A DNA stretch of 64,000 nucleotides from Nostoc sp. RI_552 (GCA_016124525.1 WGNO01000046.1:49084-113083), one strand, 5' to 3'. Numbered from the stretch's first letter, positions 25,917-36,270 are shown. Made by a program: numbers and translations. The notes: generated from the sequence alone by a model not told the origin.

Positions 25917-26897
25917 TCAGTGTAGAGATTCAGTAAAAACACCAATCTTACGGAATTTTTCATAGCGCAGTTGTCGGCGTTGTTGAGATGTTAAGCGATT
26001 GAGTTCGTCCAAGTTGTCTAATAAGCTCTGCTTGAGAGTTGTAGCGGCTTTGAGCGGGTCTGTATGAGCGCCACCAGTGGGTTCAGATAATATCTCATCG
26101 ATGATGCCTAAGTTTTTCAGGTCGTGGGAAACGATTTTCAGGGCTACGGCTGCTTGTGGAGACTTGCTGGCATCTTTCCATAGAATAGCGGCACAGGCTT
26201 CGGGAGTGGCAACAGTATAAACGGCGTGTTCAAACATCATCAGACGATCGCCTACGCCGATACCTAAAGCGCCGCCAGAACCACCTTCGCCAATAACTGT
26301 GCAGATAATTGGTACATCAAAGGAAAACATTTCCCGTAAATTGTAGGCGATGGCTTCCCCTTGACCTTGATGTTCGGCTTCGATACCTGCCCAAGCGCCT
26401 GGGGTGTCGATAAAAGTTAAAATCGGCATCCCAAACTTGTTAGCGTGTTCCATTAAGCGTAGGGCTTTTCGGTAACCCCCAGGAGAAGCCATCCCAAAAT
26501 TACGGGCTACATTATCTTTGGTGTCGCGGCCTTTTTGATGACCCAACATTACCACTGGCTGCCCGCCCAAACGACCTACACCACCAACTAAAGCTGGATC
26601 GTCACCACCGCAGCGATCGCCATGCAACTCCATCCATTCATCACTAATGGATTGAATGTAATCAAGAGTACTCGGTCGACGGGGATGACGAGCTACTTGT
26701 AGGCGCTGAGACGGTGATAAATTACTAAAAATTTCCTCCCGTAGCTGCATAGCCCGTGTTTCTAATTTGCGAATTTCACCGGAAACATCAACGCCATTTT
26801 CTTCTGCAAGTTGCCGAATCTGATCAATTCGGTTTGCCAGTTCTGCTAGTGGCTTTTCAAAATCTAACAGTAGTGGTTTGCGCTCGGTAGTTGCCAT
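25917..26897 (-). CDS. accA: acetyl-CoA carboxylase carboxyltransferase subunit alpha
   Basis: Half of the carboxyltransferase that moves carboxyl from biotin to acetyl-CoA, making malonyl-CoA for fatty acids. Visible hallmarks are [15 protein letters not shown]-x-[25 protein letters not shown] and G-E-G-G-S-G-G-A-L. The 326-residue length is normal. It lies 86 bp after the acyl-ACP reductase gene, so fatty acid supply and alkane synthesis may be transcribed together. Confidence 0.97.
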   Translation of the reverse strand: MATTERKPLLLDFEKPLAELANRIDQIRQLAEENGVDVSGEIRKLETRAMQLREEIFSNLSPSQRLQVARHPRRPSTLDYIQSISDEWMELHGDRCGGDDPALVGGVGRLGGQPVVMLGHQKGRDTKDNVARNFGMASPGGYRKALRLMEHANKFGMPILTFIDTPGAWAGIEAEHQGQGEAIAYNLREMFSFDVPIICTVIGEGGSGGALGIGVGDRLMMFEHAVYTVATPEACAAILWKDASKSPQAAVALKIVSHDLKNLGIIDEILSEPTGGAHTDPLKAATTLKQSLLDNLDELNRLTSQQRRQLRYEKFRKIGVFTESLH

Positions 26898-26983
26898 CGT
26901 ACAAGTTAAGAGTGTTGAGTGTGGAGTTATGAAAGGTGGGGATGTAGGGTATGGACAAGGGGCTGTGATTGACTTAGCAGTAA

Positions 26984-28021
26984 TTAGTTCATGACTAACG
27001 ACTCAACTAACAGTGGTCTAAATCCGTGTTTGATTGATGCTTGACCAATCTGCTCCATTTTGTCTACGGTAATCTGATTACGTCCCCAAGAAAAGTTCGT
27101 GTATAACTTCTCAAATTCCAGCAGCATTGATTCGGCAAAACAAGCAAACAACTGGCGTGCCGGCACATCCATATTGACTATTTTCATAATTTTCCAGTCA
27201 ATATCCAGAGAATGTTCAACAATCCCACCACTGAGAACATACACGCCAGGATGCTGAATTTTAGTAGCTAAGTTTTTAGGATAGCCACCATCAATTAGCA
27301 AACAAGGCCGCTTTAAAACTGTAAAATCAATTTCTACGCCTTTAGGCATGCTAGCAACCCAAACTATAATATCGGCTTGGGGTAGCGCTTCATCCAATGC
27401 CATAATTTTTCCACGCCCCAGTTCGCTTTGTAAATCTGTGAGACGTTCATAGTTCCGGGCGATGAGCAAAAGTTCTTTAACATCTGTTTTCAGATTGAGC
27501 CAGCGTGTAACCGCACTGCCAATATCTCCAGTTGCGCCACATATAGCAACAGTGGCTTTCGACAAATCAATTCCTATTTGTTTCGACGCTTTTTCCACCT
27601 GTTGACAAATAATGTAGGCAGTGTGAGTATTCCCCGTGGTGAAGCGTTCAAACTCGAGTTTGATGTTGCGGACTTGCCTAAACTGCTCTAATTGAAAATT
27701 TTCAAAAATAATTGAGGAAAATCCACCCAGAGCAGTGATATTGATGCCATGCTTTTGAGCATGAGCCATAGCGTTGAGAATTTTGCGTGTTGCGGCCTTG
27801 ATGCGGCGATTAGCTAGCATTTCCGGCAAAAAACAAGATTCTACATACCGTCCTTCTATTGTCTGTCCCGTGACACTGGTCACTGAGATTTCGTCAACAA
27901 TTTGCGGCGGGGCGCTGCACCAAAAATCTAGCCCTTGGTCGGCATATTCTGGGTAACCAAGTTCTTTGGCTACCGCTTGTGCGTGTTCTAAACTAGTCAA
28001 ATGTCCAATTAGACCAAACAT
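26984..28021 (-). CDS. aar: long-chain acyl-[acyl-carrier-protein] reductase
   Basis: Reduces fatty acyl-ACP to fatty aldehyde with NADPH, the first step of cyanobacterial alkane synthesis. The start [10 protein letters not shown] and the cofactor loop [10 protein letters not shown] fit AAR. Near residue 297 the segment L-F-A-C-F-A-E-S holds the presumed thioester-forming Cys known from AAR. At 345 residues it is close to the usual 340. It lies between ado and accA on the minus strand. Confidence 0.95.
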   Translation of the reverse strand: MFGLIGHLTSLEHAQAVAKELGYPEYADQGLDFWCSAPPQIVDEISVTSVTGQTIEGRYVESCFLPEMLANRRIKAATRKILNAMAHAQKHGINITALGGFSSIIFENFQLEQFRQVRNIKLEFERFTTGNTHTAYIICQQVEKASKQIGIDLSKATVAICGATGDIGSAVTRWLNLKTDVKELLLIARNYERLTDLQSELGRGKIMALDEALPQADIIVWVASMPKGVEIDFTVLKRPCLLIDGGYPKNLATKIQHPGVYVLSGGIVEHSLDIDWKIMKIVNMDVPARQLFACFAESMLLEFEKLYTNFSWGRNQITVDKMEQIGQASIKHGFRPLLVESLVMN

Positions 28022-28308
28022 GTATTGATTTATTAGGCGTGTGCTTTGTCGAAAGCGTTGAATAAGTGGGCAAGAACTAAATGCTAATTCGTAACTCGCA
28101 ATTACGAAGTTTTGACTTTATCCTAGTTTTCCTTTTGCTACCTCTCGGATTTTTATTGTAAATTGATACAATTTTGATCCAGAAGCAACAAAGGGTAAAA
28201 TGTATTGAAGAAAACACAGTCAATTGCAGTCTCATCTTTTGAGTACTGAGAATTTTCTTGCCAGTGGTTTTAACTCAGCTACTCAGCACTCAGTAACGAG
28301 GCCTTCAA
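28022..28308. other. ado-aar spacer with short repeats
   Basis: No gene. It holds a small inverted repeat (TTCGTAA...TTACGAA, 28088-28108) and an imperfect set of ACTCAG/CTGAGT-type units near 28240-28295, both of dispersed-repeat type. Confidence 0.5.
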
Positions 28309-29004
28309 TTAAGCGGCTGTGAGTCCATAGGCTGACATGCGCATAATATCTTTGGTAGTAAAACCAATGTTACTTAAAGCTTCACCATACTGAATCATGA
28401 AGTCTTCTACTAAAGCTTCTTTTTCCATTGCTAAGATGTGGGCATCGTCTTCTACTTGATTTAGCATTCTCCAAACAATGGGTAGGTTTTGGCGATTGGC
28501 TGCTTCTAATTCAGCTTTGGATTCAGCAAAGTGTTCTTTCAACCAAGCTTCTCCGAAGTTGAGGTGACTATACTCATCTTTTACTACTCCTTCAGTTATT
28601 TTACGGGCAAAATCATCTGCAACGGGAATGTAGATGTTATATGCTGCGATGGCAAAGCATTCAATAATCAAAGACTGAATCAGCAAGCAAGTAACTACTT
28701 TACCTTCAGCTGCCGCTGTTTGGAAATTTCCGTGTAGTCCAGCAAAAAACTGTCGAGCAAACTGCATATCTGGTGTTACTGCTAGATTACGCCCACAAGC
28801 TTCAAAACCCTTTTTGTGGCGATTTTCCATTTTAGACAAACGAATTAGTTCATCTTTACAATCTGGGAGCATTTCTCCTAGTGAGATGTAATTTTCAGAA
28901 GCTTCTTGTTCTCCTTCAATGACAATGGCATTAATCCGACTGTAAGCATCTTTGTATTTTTCGCTGTGGAAATCAATTTCTAACTCGGTTGCAAGTTGTT
29001 GCAT
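28309..29004 (-). CDS. ado: aldehyde deformylating oxygenase
   Basis: Ferritin-like di-iron enzyme that turns fatty aldehydes from AAR into alkanes plus formate. With the ATG at 29004 the metal ligands fall at Glu32, Glu60, His63, Glu115, Glu144 and His147, the same numbering known for characterised ADOs, and the length is 231 residues. AGGAG stands 10 nt upstream. The frame is open ten codons further (to 29034), but numbering and ribosome site argue against that start. It is first in the ado-aar-accA series. Confidence 0.96.
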   Translation of the reverse strand: MQQLATELEIDFHSEKYKDAYSRINAIVIEGEQEASENYISLGEMLPDCKDELIRLSKMENRHKKGFEACGRNLAVTPDMQFARQFFAGLHGNFQTAAAEGKVVTCLLIQSLIIECFAIAAYNIYIPVADDFARKITEGVVKDEYSHLNFGEAWLKEHFAESKAELEAANRQNLPIVWRMLNQVEDDAHILAMEKEALVEDFMIQYGEALSNIGFTTKDIMRMSAYGLTAA

Positions 29005-29014
29005 GGTGTGTTTA

Positions 29015-29019
29015 CTCCT
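29015..29019 (-). promoter_or_regulatory. ribosome binding site of ado
   Basis: AGGAG on the minus strand, 10 nt before the ATG at 29004. It decides between two in-frame starts. Confidence 0.65.
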
Positions 29020-29180
29020 GTAAACTTGAATCATTTGCTACAAAAATTTGATTTTCCCTGTTTATTGAGGGTAATGATCACTATGGTTTAATTTAACTTA
29101 ACAAGTCACTATGTTATAGATTAGCCTTTACTGGGGGCGATGCTCTAGTAAGAGAACACAAATGCTTTAACGCTCAACTC

Positions 29181-30008
29181 ATGCCCAAAAACAACTGCAA
29201 TCTAAAATCTACCAATTTTTTCAGGTTAGGAGTATTGCTATTAGGGGCATTTATTGTCCTATTACCCTTGCTCGTAGTCTTTCTTACCTCTTTTGTACCT
29301 CCAGGCGATACCTTAGAAGTTTTAACCAAAAGTAACTGGTCTTTAGTTAATTACCACGATGCATGGCAACGGGGAAGGTTTTTACTAGCGTTTGCTAATT
29401 CTACCTTAGTCGCGATCGCTGTGACGGGTTTTCAGATGGTCACTTCTGCATTGGCGGGTTATGCTCTGGCCAGATTGAAGTTTCGCGGTCAACAAGTTCT
29501 TTTACTGGTTGTCTTGGCTACTTTAGTAATTCCCTTTCAATTATTGGTGATTCCCATCTTCTTAGTTTTAAAGTGGGGACACCTGATAAATACTTATGGG
29601 GCGCTGATTTTACCGACTGCGGTCAATGGCTTTGGAATTTTCTTGTTACGTCAGTATTTCCAAACAATTCCCGTAGAGTTGGAAGAAGCAGCAACCATAG
29701 ATGGAGCGAACCGATTGGAAATTTTGTGGCGAGTCATGTTGCCTTTAGCCCGTCCAGCTCTGGTGACACTGTTTCTGTTTACCTTCATTGCTGAATGGAA
29801 CGATTTGTTTAAGCCGTTGGTATTTACCACCAGACCAGAATTGAGAACGGTACAGATGGCTTTAGCAGAGTTTCAAGAGCAATTTACCAATAATTGGCCC
29901 CTGATGATGGCTGCAGTGACCATAGCAACTGTTCCTATCATGGTGCTATTCCTTATCGGTCAGCGTCAATTTATTCGCGGTATAGCTGCCACAGGAATTA
30001 AGAATTAA
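29181..30008 (+). CDS. carbohydrate ABC transporter permease (MalG-type)
   Basis: 275 residues with six hydrophobic helices and the EAA loop E-E-A-A-x-I-D-G-A-N before L-P-L-A-R-P-A-L, which docks to the ATPase. Fits the CUT1 sugar-permease family (MalG/UgpE). The N-terminus opens into a large loop after helix 1. No second permease, binding protein or ATPase gene is nearby, so its partners must be elsewhere. It is divergent from ado. Confidence 0.88.
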   Translation: MPKNNCNLKSTNFFRLGVLLLGAFIVLLPLLVVFLTSFVPPGDTLEVLTKSNWSLVNYHDAWQRGRFLLAFANSTLVAIAVTGFQMVTSALAGYALARLKFRGQQVLLLVVLATLVIPFQLLVIPIFLVLKWGHLINTYGALILPTAVNGFGIFLLRQYFQTIPVELEEAATIDGANRLEILWRVMLPLARPALVTLFLFTFIAEWNDLFKPLVFTTRPELRTVQMALAEFQEQFTNNWPLMMAAVTIATVPIMVLFLIGQRQFIRGIAATGIKN

Positions 30009-30043
30009 GGTGAAAAAAGTATTCTTTTACCAATGACCAGTGA

Positions 30044-31075
30044 CTAACTCGTTTCCTGGATTTGTAAACGGATTGCGTGTTCAGTACTGCCACTCAGTCG
30101 TAGTTCCATGACTTCACCACCGAGAGGTTCGATGCTACTGAGGAGCTCTCGCAGGTGGGGTGTACTAGCACCAGTATCTACATATAGGCGATCTGCTAAA
30201 TTCCCAATGCGTTTCCAAGTCATGTACAACTTGGCAATTGTTTGTTCTATCTGTGATGCTTGATTGACCAAATCGGCGGCTATACTCAAACAGCCAATTC
30301 TTTGCGCTTCTTCTAGTGCTGTTTCAATGTCAATATCTGCCTGTGTCAGTGCTTGGACTTGGGCGGCAGATTTGAGATATTTAGCTAGGTGACGGGCTTC
30401 TGAAGTTATCTGTTTGATGGTATCAATATCAGGACTAATAGTAATTTCTTTTTGAATAAACTTTTGGTGTGGTTCTGGCAGTTTTTCCATTTCCTTTACC
30501 AAAGGAGCAATGTAGCGCGAGGGAAGGGAGTTTTCTGCTGCTTTTACCTTCACTGATTCAGGTAATAACTCCGAGGACATGGCTGTCCATTCGTCGGTGA
30601 GTTGGCGGACTTCTCGCCTCGTGATTTGGTCGCCTTTTTGTGCCGCTTCACTGACCATCTGTTGAACTTCAGGGACTGCTTTTGAGGTTTCGACAAATGC
30701 CCTTTTGCTAAAGTTATTAACCGAGCTTGGGTCAAGTTTTCCTTCTTCTAGGAGAGTATCAGCGCTATTAGCTAATTGAATCCAAGCGTAGGCTTGACTT
30801 TTACTAATTTCCCGTTCTTTCAGCCATCTGAGAAATCCTGTGCCACGTCCGTCACCACCTTTTTTCTCTCGATCGCGGATGGCCCGTAAAATTCGTCCCC
30901 GCCAGATTTCGGTTTGCAGGTCGAAGCGGTCGCATACCTGCCAAGCTACATTCAACTGTTGTTGAAAGTCTGAGTCTAAAATCTCTTCATCTTCTGGATC
31001 GGGCAGTTCAAAGCTGAGGTCGGCTGGTTGTTGCAAAGCCGCAGCAAGGTCGTTAATAGATTCGGTATCTTGCAC
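30044..31075 (-). CDS. conserved protein of unknown function
   Basis: 343 residues, soluble, acidic at the N-terminus. Around 85-115 there is a segment like a helix-turn-helix (F-L-R-W-L-K-E-R-E-I-S-K-S-Q-A-Y-A-W), followed by helical and Glu/Gln-rich stretches and a C-terminal part with L-R-E-L-L-S-S-I-E-P-L-G. The first part faintly recalls ParB/KorB-like partition proteins. I do not recognise a family with known function. The gene stands alone, convergent with the ABC permease. Confidence 0.7.
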   Translation of the reverse strand: MQDTESINDLAAALQQPADLSFELPDPEDEEILDSDFQQQLNVAWQVCDRFDLQTEIWRGRILRAIRDREKKGGDGRGTGFLRWLKEREISKSQAYAWIQLANSADTLLEEGKLDPSSVNNFSKRAFVETSKAVPEVQQMVSEAAQKGDQITRREVRQLTDEWTAMSSELLPESVKVKAAENSLPSRYIAPLVKEMEKLPEPHQKFIQKEITISPDIDTIKQITSEARHLAKYLKSAAQVQALTQADIDIETALEEAQRIGCLSIAADLVNQASQIEQTIAKLYMTWKRIGNLADRLYVDTGASTPHLRELLSSIEPLGGEVMELRLSGSTEHAIRLQIQETS

Positions 31076-31351
31076 AATTGATAGCTAACTAGTGTATGCA
31101 ATCGGCTTATTATTACATACTTTTGTGACTCATTCCCACTACTGGATATCTACGAAAAAAAATGTAGGAAAAATTCATGAATTATTTCTATGATGGTTAT
31201 GGAAAACGCAGATTTGATTTATTGATATCTCTATTAGACTGGGTACGGATAAAGAGCGTTTCTTTTTTCATACCGCTGATCAAGTCTTACTCTAAACCTC
31301 TCGTTAATCAGGAGAGGGAGCAATAAAGGATTTTTTTGCTGCTAGATAAAT

Positions 31352-31828
31352 CTAGAATTGATTCTCAGATTTAGTGTTAATTTTCTCTAACAAATGACTG
31401 ATTTTTTCTGCCCGTTGGGGCTGGCGCTGTTTTTGCAATAAATCTTGAGCTTGTTGTAGATTAGCTTTTGCTTTTACTGGCTGATTTTCCTGTATTAAAA
31501 CATTAGCTAGACGCAAGTAGGCATCAGGATTTTTAGGACTGCTGCGAATCACTTCTTGGTATAATTCTGTTGCCTCTTTGACCTTGCCTTGCTCTTTTAA
31601 AATATCTCCCAATAGCAACCTTACCACGTCATTAGTAGAGTTGATAGCAATCACCTGCCGAAAAGCTACTTCTGCGCCTTCATAGTCTTTTTGTTGATAA
31701 AGATTTACCCCTTTTTGGAAAAAGTTAGAGGTAATCAAAGTTTTCCAAGAAAAATAAGCGAGAATCGCCAAAGCAATAATAACTGAGGTTATGGCAAAAA
31801 TATCAGTGGGTTTAAAATTTTCTAACAT
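31352..31828 (-). CDS. membrane-anchored TPR protein
   Basis: 158 residues. A transmembrane helix near 12-28 is followed by three to four TPR-like units (G-x-x-L-Y-x-x-K-D-Y-x-x-A-E, then a repeat with P-x-x-x-x-A-Y-L-R-L-A). TPR units bind other proteins; the partner is unknown. The C-terminal half is Gln- and Lys-rich. Confidence 0.8.
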   Translation of the reverse strand: MLENFKPTDIFAITSVIIALAILAYFSWKTLITSNFFQKGVNLYQQKDYEGAEVAFRQVIAINSTNDVVRLLLGDILKEQGKVKEATELYQEVIRSSPKNPDAYLRLANVLIQENQPVKAKANLQQAQDLLQKQRQPQRAEKISHLLEKINTKSENQF

Positions 31829-31936
31829 ATAGAACTCCTATTTGATTTTTCAACACAACTGGGTATATTTTTACTCATTTTACCTGCTCCCTCTCTGTAC
31901 AAGTAATTTCAGCAATCAAAGGGGATTACTATAGTT

Positions 31937-32887
31937 TTAAGCTAAAAGACAAGCGATAGGGAACATAATATATTCCAGGTAAAAGAGTTTCCAAATAAAT
32001 TGGTAGAATTGGGCAATCGCAGTTTTATCTTCCAAGTCCACTGCTAAACTTCGCATCCACATCCCAGCCATCACTACCAGATGACTCATCACCACAAATT
32101 CTGGGTTCATGGCGGGAAAACGCAGCACACCCACTATAATTATTGCCAAATAGGAAAGAGTTAGCACCCAAAGCGCCAAATTAAATACTGCTTGTGGGCC
32201 CAGCTGGATAGTTAAAGTAGTGATATTGTAAAGGCGATCGCCTTCTATATCAGGTATATCTTTGAAGATGGCGATGGCAAAGGTAAACACCAAGATAAAT
32301 ATTGTCAGTACCCAAACTGCGGGCGGAATTGTGGGAGCTTGTCCCAATAGCCAATTGAAATGCAAAAATAGCCCCAAATTCACAATAGTTCCCCGCACTG
32401 AAAAAATACATAGTGCTGCCCAAAAGGGAAATTGCTTCAAGCGAATGGGTGGTAAAGAATAAGCAGTACCAATTGCCAAACTCACAATCACCATACCTAA
32501 CAAAAAAGGCCCAGTTAGCCAGGCCACAACTAGGGAGAGAATTCCCATAGTAATGACAATTAATTGCCCTTGCTTCTCAGAAAATTCCCCTGACGCCAGG
32601 GGTAAGTGAGGTTTATTAATTTTGTCAATCTCAACATCTTCTAGTTGATTCAACCCGACAATATAAATATTCCCACACAAACAGGCCACCCAAGCGCCCA
32701 GAAGTGAAATTAATTGCCCAAGAGAAAAAGCAGTTGCAGTGATAGCAATGGCAATTAAATACAAGCCCCACACACTTAAACTCGTGCCAATAATTGTGTG
32801 TGGACGGGAGAATTTCCAGAAAGCATAAAGCCAAGTATTTTTGAAATTAGAAGAACCACCAGAAATTTGACTCATAAAAACTTTCAA
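31937..32887 (-). CDS. homogentisate phytyltransferase
   Basis: Membrane prenyltransferase of the UbiA family that joins phytyl diphosphate to homogentisate in tocopherol synthesis. The two Asp motifs are N-Q-L-E-D-V-E-I-D and K-D-I-P-D-I-E-G-D-R, and I see about eight to nine helices. The first 25 residues are a soluble tail; Met5 is an alternative start. It follows a tocopherol methyltransferase gene on the same strand after 112 bp, which supports the call over a chlorophyll or quinone prenyltransferase. Confidence 0.88.
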   Translation of the reverse strand: MKVFMSQISGGSSNFKNTWLYAFWKFSRPHTIIGTSLSVWGLYLIAIAITATAFSLGQLISLLGAWVACLCGNIYIVGLNQLEDVEIDKINKPHLPLASGEFSEKQGQLIVITMGILSLVVAWLTGPFLLGMVIVSLAIGTAYSLPPIRLKQFPFWAALCIFSVRGTIVNLGLFLHFNWLLGQAPTIPPAVWVLTIFILVFTFAIAIFKDIPDIEGDRLYNITTLTIQLGPQAVFNLALWVLTLSYLAIIIVGVLRFPAMNPEFVVMSHLVVMAGMWMRSLAVDLEDKTAIAQFYQFIWKLFYLEYIMFPIACLLA

Positions 32888-32999
32888 TCAATGACTGTGG
32901 ACTGGGGAATGGTCATTCACAAGCAGGTCAGCAGGAATAAACCCAACTATGTTTGTTGTGAAAAGTGAACGCCCCTTAAACCCTGATTAATCACGACCC

Positions 33000-33854
33000 T
33001 TATTTATTTCCACACAACAACCCAAAGCGAATTAACCCACGTTGATAACCGTCACGCATTAATCCCAGTGATAATGCGCCTTGAATAGTTGTCCAACCGG
33101 AAGTAAGTAACCCGAAAATCCCTTGGGGGGTTAAAGCGGAATCAATGACAATATTCCAAAATGGCGCAACAGCGGTTGACCAATCAGCAGTGCGGAGATG
33201 GTTTAATGGAAGTTGACGAGCAATGGCTTCATATTCTGCTAAGGAAATGACGTAGGGTAGACAATACACCCGATAAATATTTTGCAAATGCTTTTGTTCA
33301 TCTGTTGTCAATGGTGAGTCATTAGTCGTACGATGACACCAAGTTACCAAAATCAGCCTTCCACCAGGTTTCAACACTCGATAGCACTCTTGCAAAAATT
33401 TAGTTTTATCTGGCATATGTTCACCACTTTCTAGTGACCACACCAAGTCAAAGGAATCGTCAGCAAAAGGCATTGCTTGGGCGTTTGCGACTTGAAACTG
33501 AGTCCTACCACTCAAACCAGCATCCATAGCGCGTTCTTTCGCCCTACGGGCTTGTACTGGACTTAAAGTAATCCCTGTTGCTTTAGCATTAAACTTACCT
33601 GCTAAATAGAGAGAACTGCCGCCAATACCACAACCCACATCCAGAATGTTTTCTGCTGTTTCCACCCCTGCCCACTTGAGTAATTCTTCGATTAAATCAA
33701 TTTGAGCCTGTCGGCGGTCTTTTTTTTGGTTACCATCCGCCCCGTAGTAGCCGTGGTGCATGTGCTCACCCCAAATCTGTTCCCACAGACCGGAGGAAGC
33801 ATCGTAAAATTGCTGTATTTGCTGGTAAAGTGATCTGCTCATAGACAAGGCCAT
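33000..33854 (-). CDS. gamma-tocopherol methyltransferase
   Basis: SAM-dependent methyltransferase that makes alpha- from gamma-tocopherol. The SAM-binding motif is I-L-D-V-G-C-G-I-G-G-S, and the family segments W-G-E-H-M-H-H-G-Y-Y-G and W-S-L-E-S-G-E-H-M-P are present. 284 residues is normal for the cyanobacterial enzyme, which lacks the plant transit peptide. Met5 is an alternative start. The pairing with the homogentisate phytyltransferase supports the pathway. An MPBQ methyltransferase is less likely, since that type has an N-terminal membrane segment. Confidence 0.88.
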   Translation of the reverse strand: MALSMSRSLYQQIQQFYDASSGLWEQIWGEHMHHGYYGADGNQKKDRRQAQIDLIEELLKWAGVETAENILDVGCGIGGSSLYLAGKFNAKATGITLSPVQARRAKERAMDAGLSGRTQFQVANAQAMPFADDSFDLVWSLESGEHMPDKTKFLQECYRVLKPGGRLILVTWCHRTTNDSPLTTDEQKHLQNIYRVYCLPYVISLAEYEAIARQLPLNHLRTADWSTAVAPFWNIVIDSALTPQGIFGLLTSGWTTIQGALSLGLMRDGYQRGLIRFGLLCGNK

Positions 33855-33922
33855 GTTTAAACAATGGCAAATTTAAATAAACATACTGGTAGGCTACCAT
33901 GTGTGTTTTTAATTGAATAATA

Positions 33923-35326
33923 ATGTTTTTGCTTCCAGGGCTGTTAACTGATGTATATTCCCTAGAAGGATTTGTAAGTGTCTATTTTGTTATGACTGTT
34001 TCTCGCACAGTTTGCTTGGGATTTTTAGCTGTCATCACAGTGGGAACCATCTTGCTAATGATGCCTTTCTCTACTACCACTGGTACTTGGAATGACCCAA
34101 TTGTGGCACTATTTACAGCAACTTCCGCTGTTTGTGTCACTGGGTTAGCTGTGGTTGATACTGGGACTGATTTTTCTTTTTGGGGTCAGTTGTGCATTCT
34201 GCTTTTAGCTCAAATTGGCGGATTAGGGTATATGACAACCACTACTTTTCTAATTCTGCTGGTTGGACGTAAGTTTAACCTTCGACAAAAAATCGCTATT
34301 CAACAAGCTTTAGACCGACCGGGAATGCATGGTAGCACCCAAGTTATCCAGTCAATTATTGCCACAACTATGGTTTTTGAACTTACAGGTATCTTTTTAC
34401 TTATACCTGCATTTGTTCCTGATTATGGCTGGAATCAAGGAATTTGGCTGGCTATTTTTCATAGTATTTCCGCTTGGAATAATGCTGGCTTTAGCTTATT
34501 CTCAGATAGCTTAGTGGCATATCAGTCATCTTTGTTAGTAGTATTCACTATTACAATGTTGATAATTTTTGGTGGCATTGGCTATCAGGTAATATTAGAA
34601 ATGTATCTTTGGTTGCGCGATCGCCTGCTGAAAAAAAACACTAACTTATTATTTTCTTTGGATTTTAAGGTGGCATGTAGCACCACCTTAATACTTTTAT
34701 TCATGGGAGCAATCGCATTTTTTGTCATCGATATCAAAAACCAGGAAACATTTGGTTCAATGAACTTAAATACCCAGTTACTTGCAGCTTGGTTTCAATC
34801 AGTTACTACTAGAACTGCTGGTTTTAATAGCATTGATATTAGTAAAATGACACCTGCTGGGCTATTTATTACTATTGCATTAATGTTTGTTGGTGCCAGT
34901 CCGGGTGGCACAGGAGGAGGTATAAAAACCACAACACTAAGAGTTCTTACCAGTTGCACGAAAGCAATTCTCCAAGGTAAAGAAGAAGTTTTATTATATG
35001 AACGGAAAATAGCAATATCTTTAATTTTAAAAGCTGTTGCTGTTTTAGTTGGTTCCGTAGCTATGGTGCTGTTGTCTACAATTTTAATTTCTCTCACAGA
35101 TCCAACACTAAATTTTATTCAACTTCTGTTTGAAGTTGTATCAGCATTTGCTACAGTAGGACTTTCTACAGGTATCACTAGTAGCATCTCAGTGGCAGCA
35201 AAGCTGATTTTAATTGTCACCATGTATGCGGGAAGAGTGGGTGTTTTACTGCTGATGGCTGCTGTGCTGGGAGACCCCCGCCCCAGTAGAATCCACTATC
35301 CTGAGGAAAATTTACTTGTGGGATAG
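33923..35326 (+). CDS. ktrB: potassium uptake channel subunit KtrB
   Basis: Membrane subunit of Ktr-type K+ (Na+-dependent) uptake. The four pore loops are visible: V-C-V-T-G-L-A-V, W-N-N-A-G-F-S-L, T-R-T-A-G-F-N-S and A-T-V-G-L-S-T-G, with Gly in each selectivity filter. Length 467. Many homologues begin at the internal Met24 (33992); neither start has a ribosome site. The regulatory subunit ktrA follows after 173 bp. In other cyanobacteria Ktr uptake serves salt and osmotic stress. Confidence 0.93.
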   Translation: MFLLPGLLTDVYSLEGFVSVYFVMTVSRTVCLGFLAVITVGTILLMMPFSTTTGTWNDPIVALFTATSAVCVTGLAVVDTGTDFSFWGQLCILLLAQIGGLGYMTTTTFLILLVGRKFNLRQKIAIQQALDRPGMHGSTQVIQSIIATTMVFELTGIFLLIPAFVPDYGWNQGIWLAIFHSISAWNNAGFSLFSDSLVAYQSSLLVVFTITMLIIFGGIGYQVILEMYLWLRDRLLKKNTNLLFSLDFKVACSTTLILLFMGAIAFFVIDIKNQETFGSMNLNTQLLAAWFQSVTTRTAGFNSIDISKMTPAGLFITIALMFVGASPGGTGGGIKTTTLRVLTSCTKAILQGKEEVLLYERKIAISLILKAVAVLVGSVAMVLLSTILISLTDPTLNFIQLLFEVVSAFATVGLSTGITSSISVAAKLILIVTMYAGRVGVLLLMAAVLGDPRPSRIHYPEENLLVG

Positions 35327-35499
35327 ATGATCATGTAAATAGGGTTATCTAATGTTCATTAATGACTAATTCATCAATCAACGTTAGTAACATCAACTGA
35401 TAAAATATGAATGAGTAGGCAAAAAACTAAAACTTTTAACCAATTTTAGTGTAATTCTCTTTACCCTGGCTCCAAGTAGCGAAAATAAGGATAACAAAT

Positions 35500-36195
35500 G
35501 TGAATCTGTCATCAATAGGCTTTTTTCGCAGTTTGCGTAGAGATAACCATCAGTTTGCTGTAATTGGGTTAGGTCGTTTTGGTAGGTCAGTGTGTTTAAC
35601 ATTACACAAACTGGGTTACCAAGTACTGGCAACAGATGTTGATGAAAGGCTAGTATCGGAAGTATTAAATGAAGAGATAGTTGGTCATGCTTTGCAGCTA
35701 GACTCAACTGAACCAGCTGCCCTTAAAGAAGCAGGAATATTTGAGTTTGATACGGTAATCATAGCTATTGGTAACTACATTCAAGAAAGTATTATCACTA
35801 CTTTGAATGTTAAAGAGGGTGGTGTACCTCATGTAGTGGCCAAAGCTTCCAGTGAAGTTCACCGTAAGCTATTAAAACGAGTGGGTGCAGACCATGTAGT
35901 GTTCCCTGAATATGAAGCAGGTTGTGCCCTGGCACGCTCACTGACTAAACCATCTATATTAGACCGATTTGATCTCGATCCAGAAAATAGTATTGTAGAA
36001 ATGATTGTGCCTGAAGAATTCCACGGTAGAACCATCTCCGAGCTGCAACTGCGTAACCGCTATGGCTTGAATTTACTGGCTGTGAGTCAGGATGGCAAAT
36101 TTAAAATCAATCCAGAACCCACCAAGCGCTTGGAACGCGGTACAGCAATGGTAGTAATTGGCCACAACAAAGATATTAATCGCTTGCCGATTTAA
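35500..36195 (+). CDS. ktrA: potassium uptake regulatory subunit KtrA
   Basis: 231 residues, cytosolic RCK ring-forming subunit that gates KtrB. The N-terminal RCK-N domain has the nucleotide loop V-I-G-L-G-R-F-G-R-S, with Asp at the end of the second strand (A-T-D-V-D-E). The second half is the RCK-C domain. It starts with GTG at 35500 behind a GAAAATAAGG stretch. It forms the expected ktrB-ktrA pair. Confidence 0.93.
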   Translation: MNLSSIGFFRSLRRDNHQFAVIGLGRFGRSVCLTLHKLGYQVLATDVDERLVSEVLNEEIVGHALQLDSTEPAALKEAGIFEFDTVIIAIGNYIQESIITTLNVKEGGVPHVVAKASSEVHRKLLKRVGADHVVFPEYEAGCALARSLTKPSILDRFDLDPENSIVEMIVPEEFHGRTISELQLRNRYGLNLLAVSQDGKFKINPEPTKRLERGTAMVVIGHNKDINRLPI

Positions 36196-36270
36196 ATCAG
36201 ATAAATGGAAGATAGGAATTACACTTGATATGGGTGTAAAGAACCTATAGAAAAAATTTTGCTTTTTTGA

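Noticed and set aside
33855..35499. A K+ or c-di-AMP riboswitch before ktrB or ktrA
   Set aside because: I looked for it because Ktr genes are often controlled this way, but the leaders are short or show no recognisable structure.
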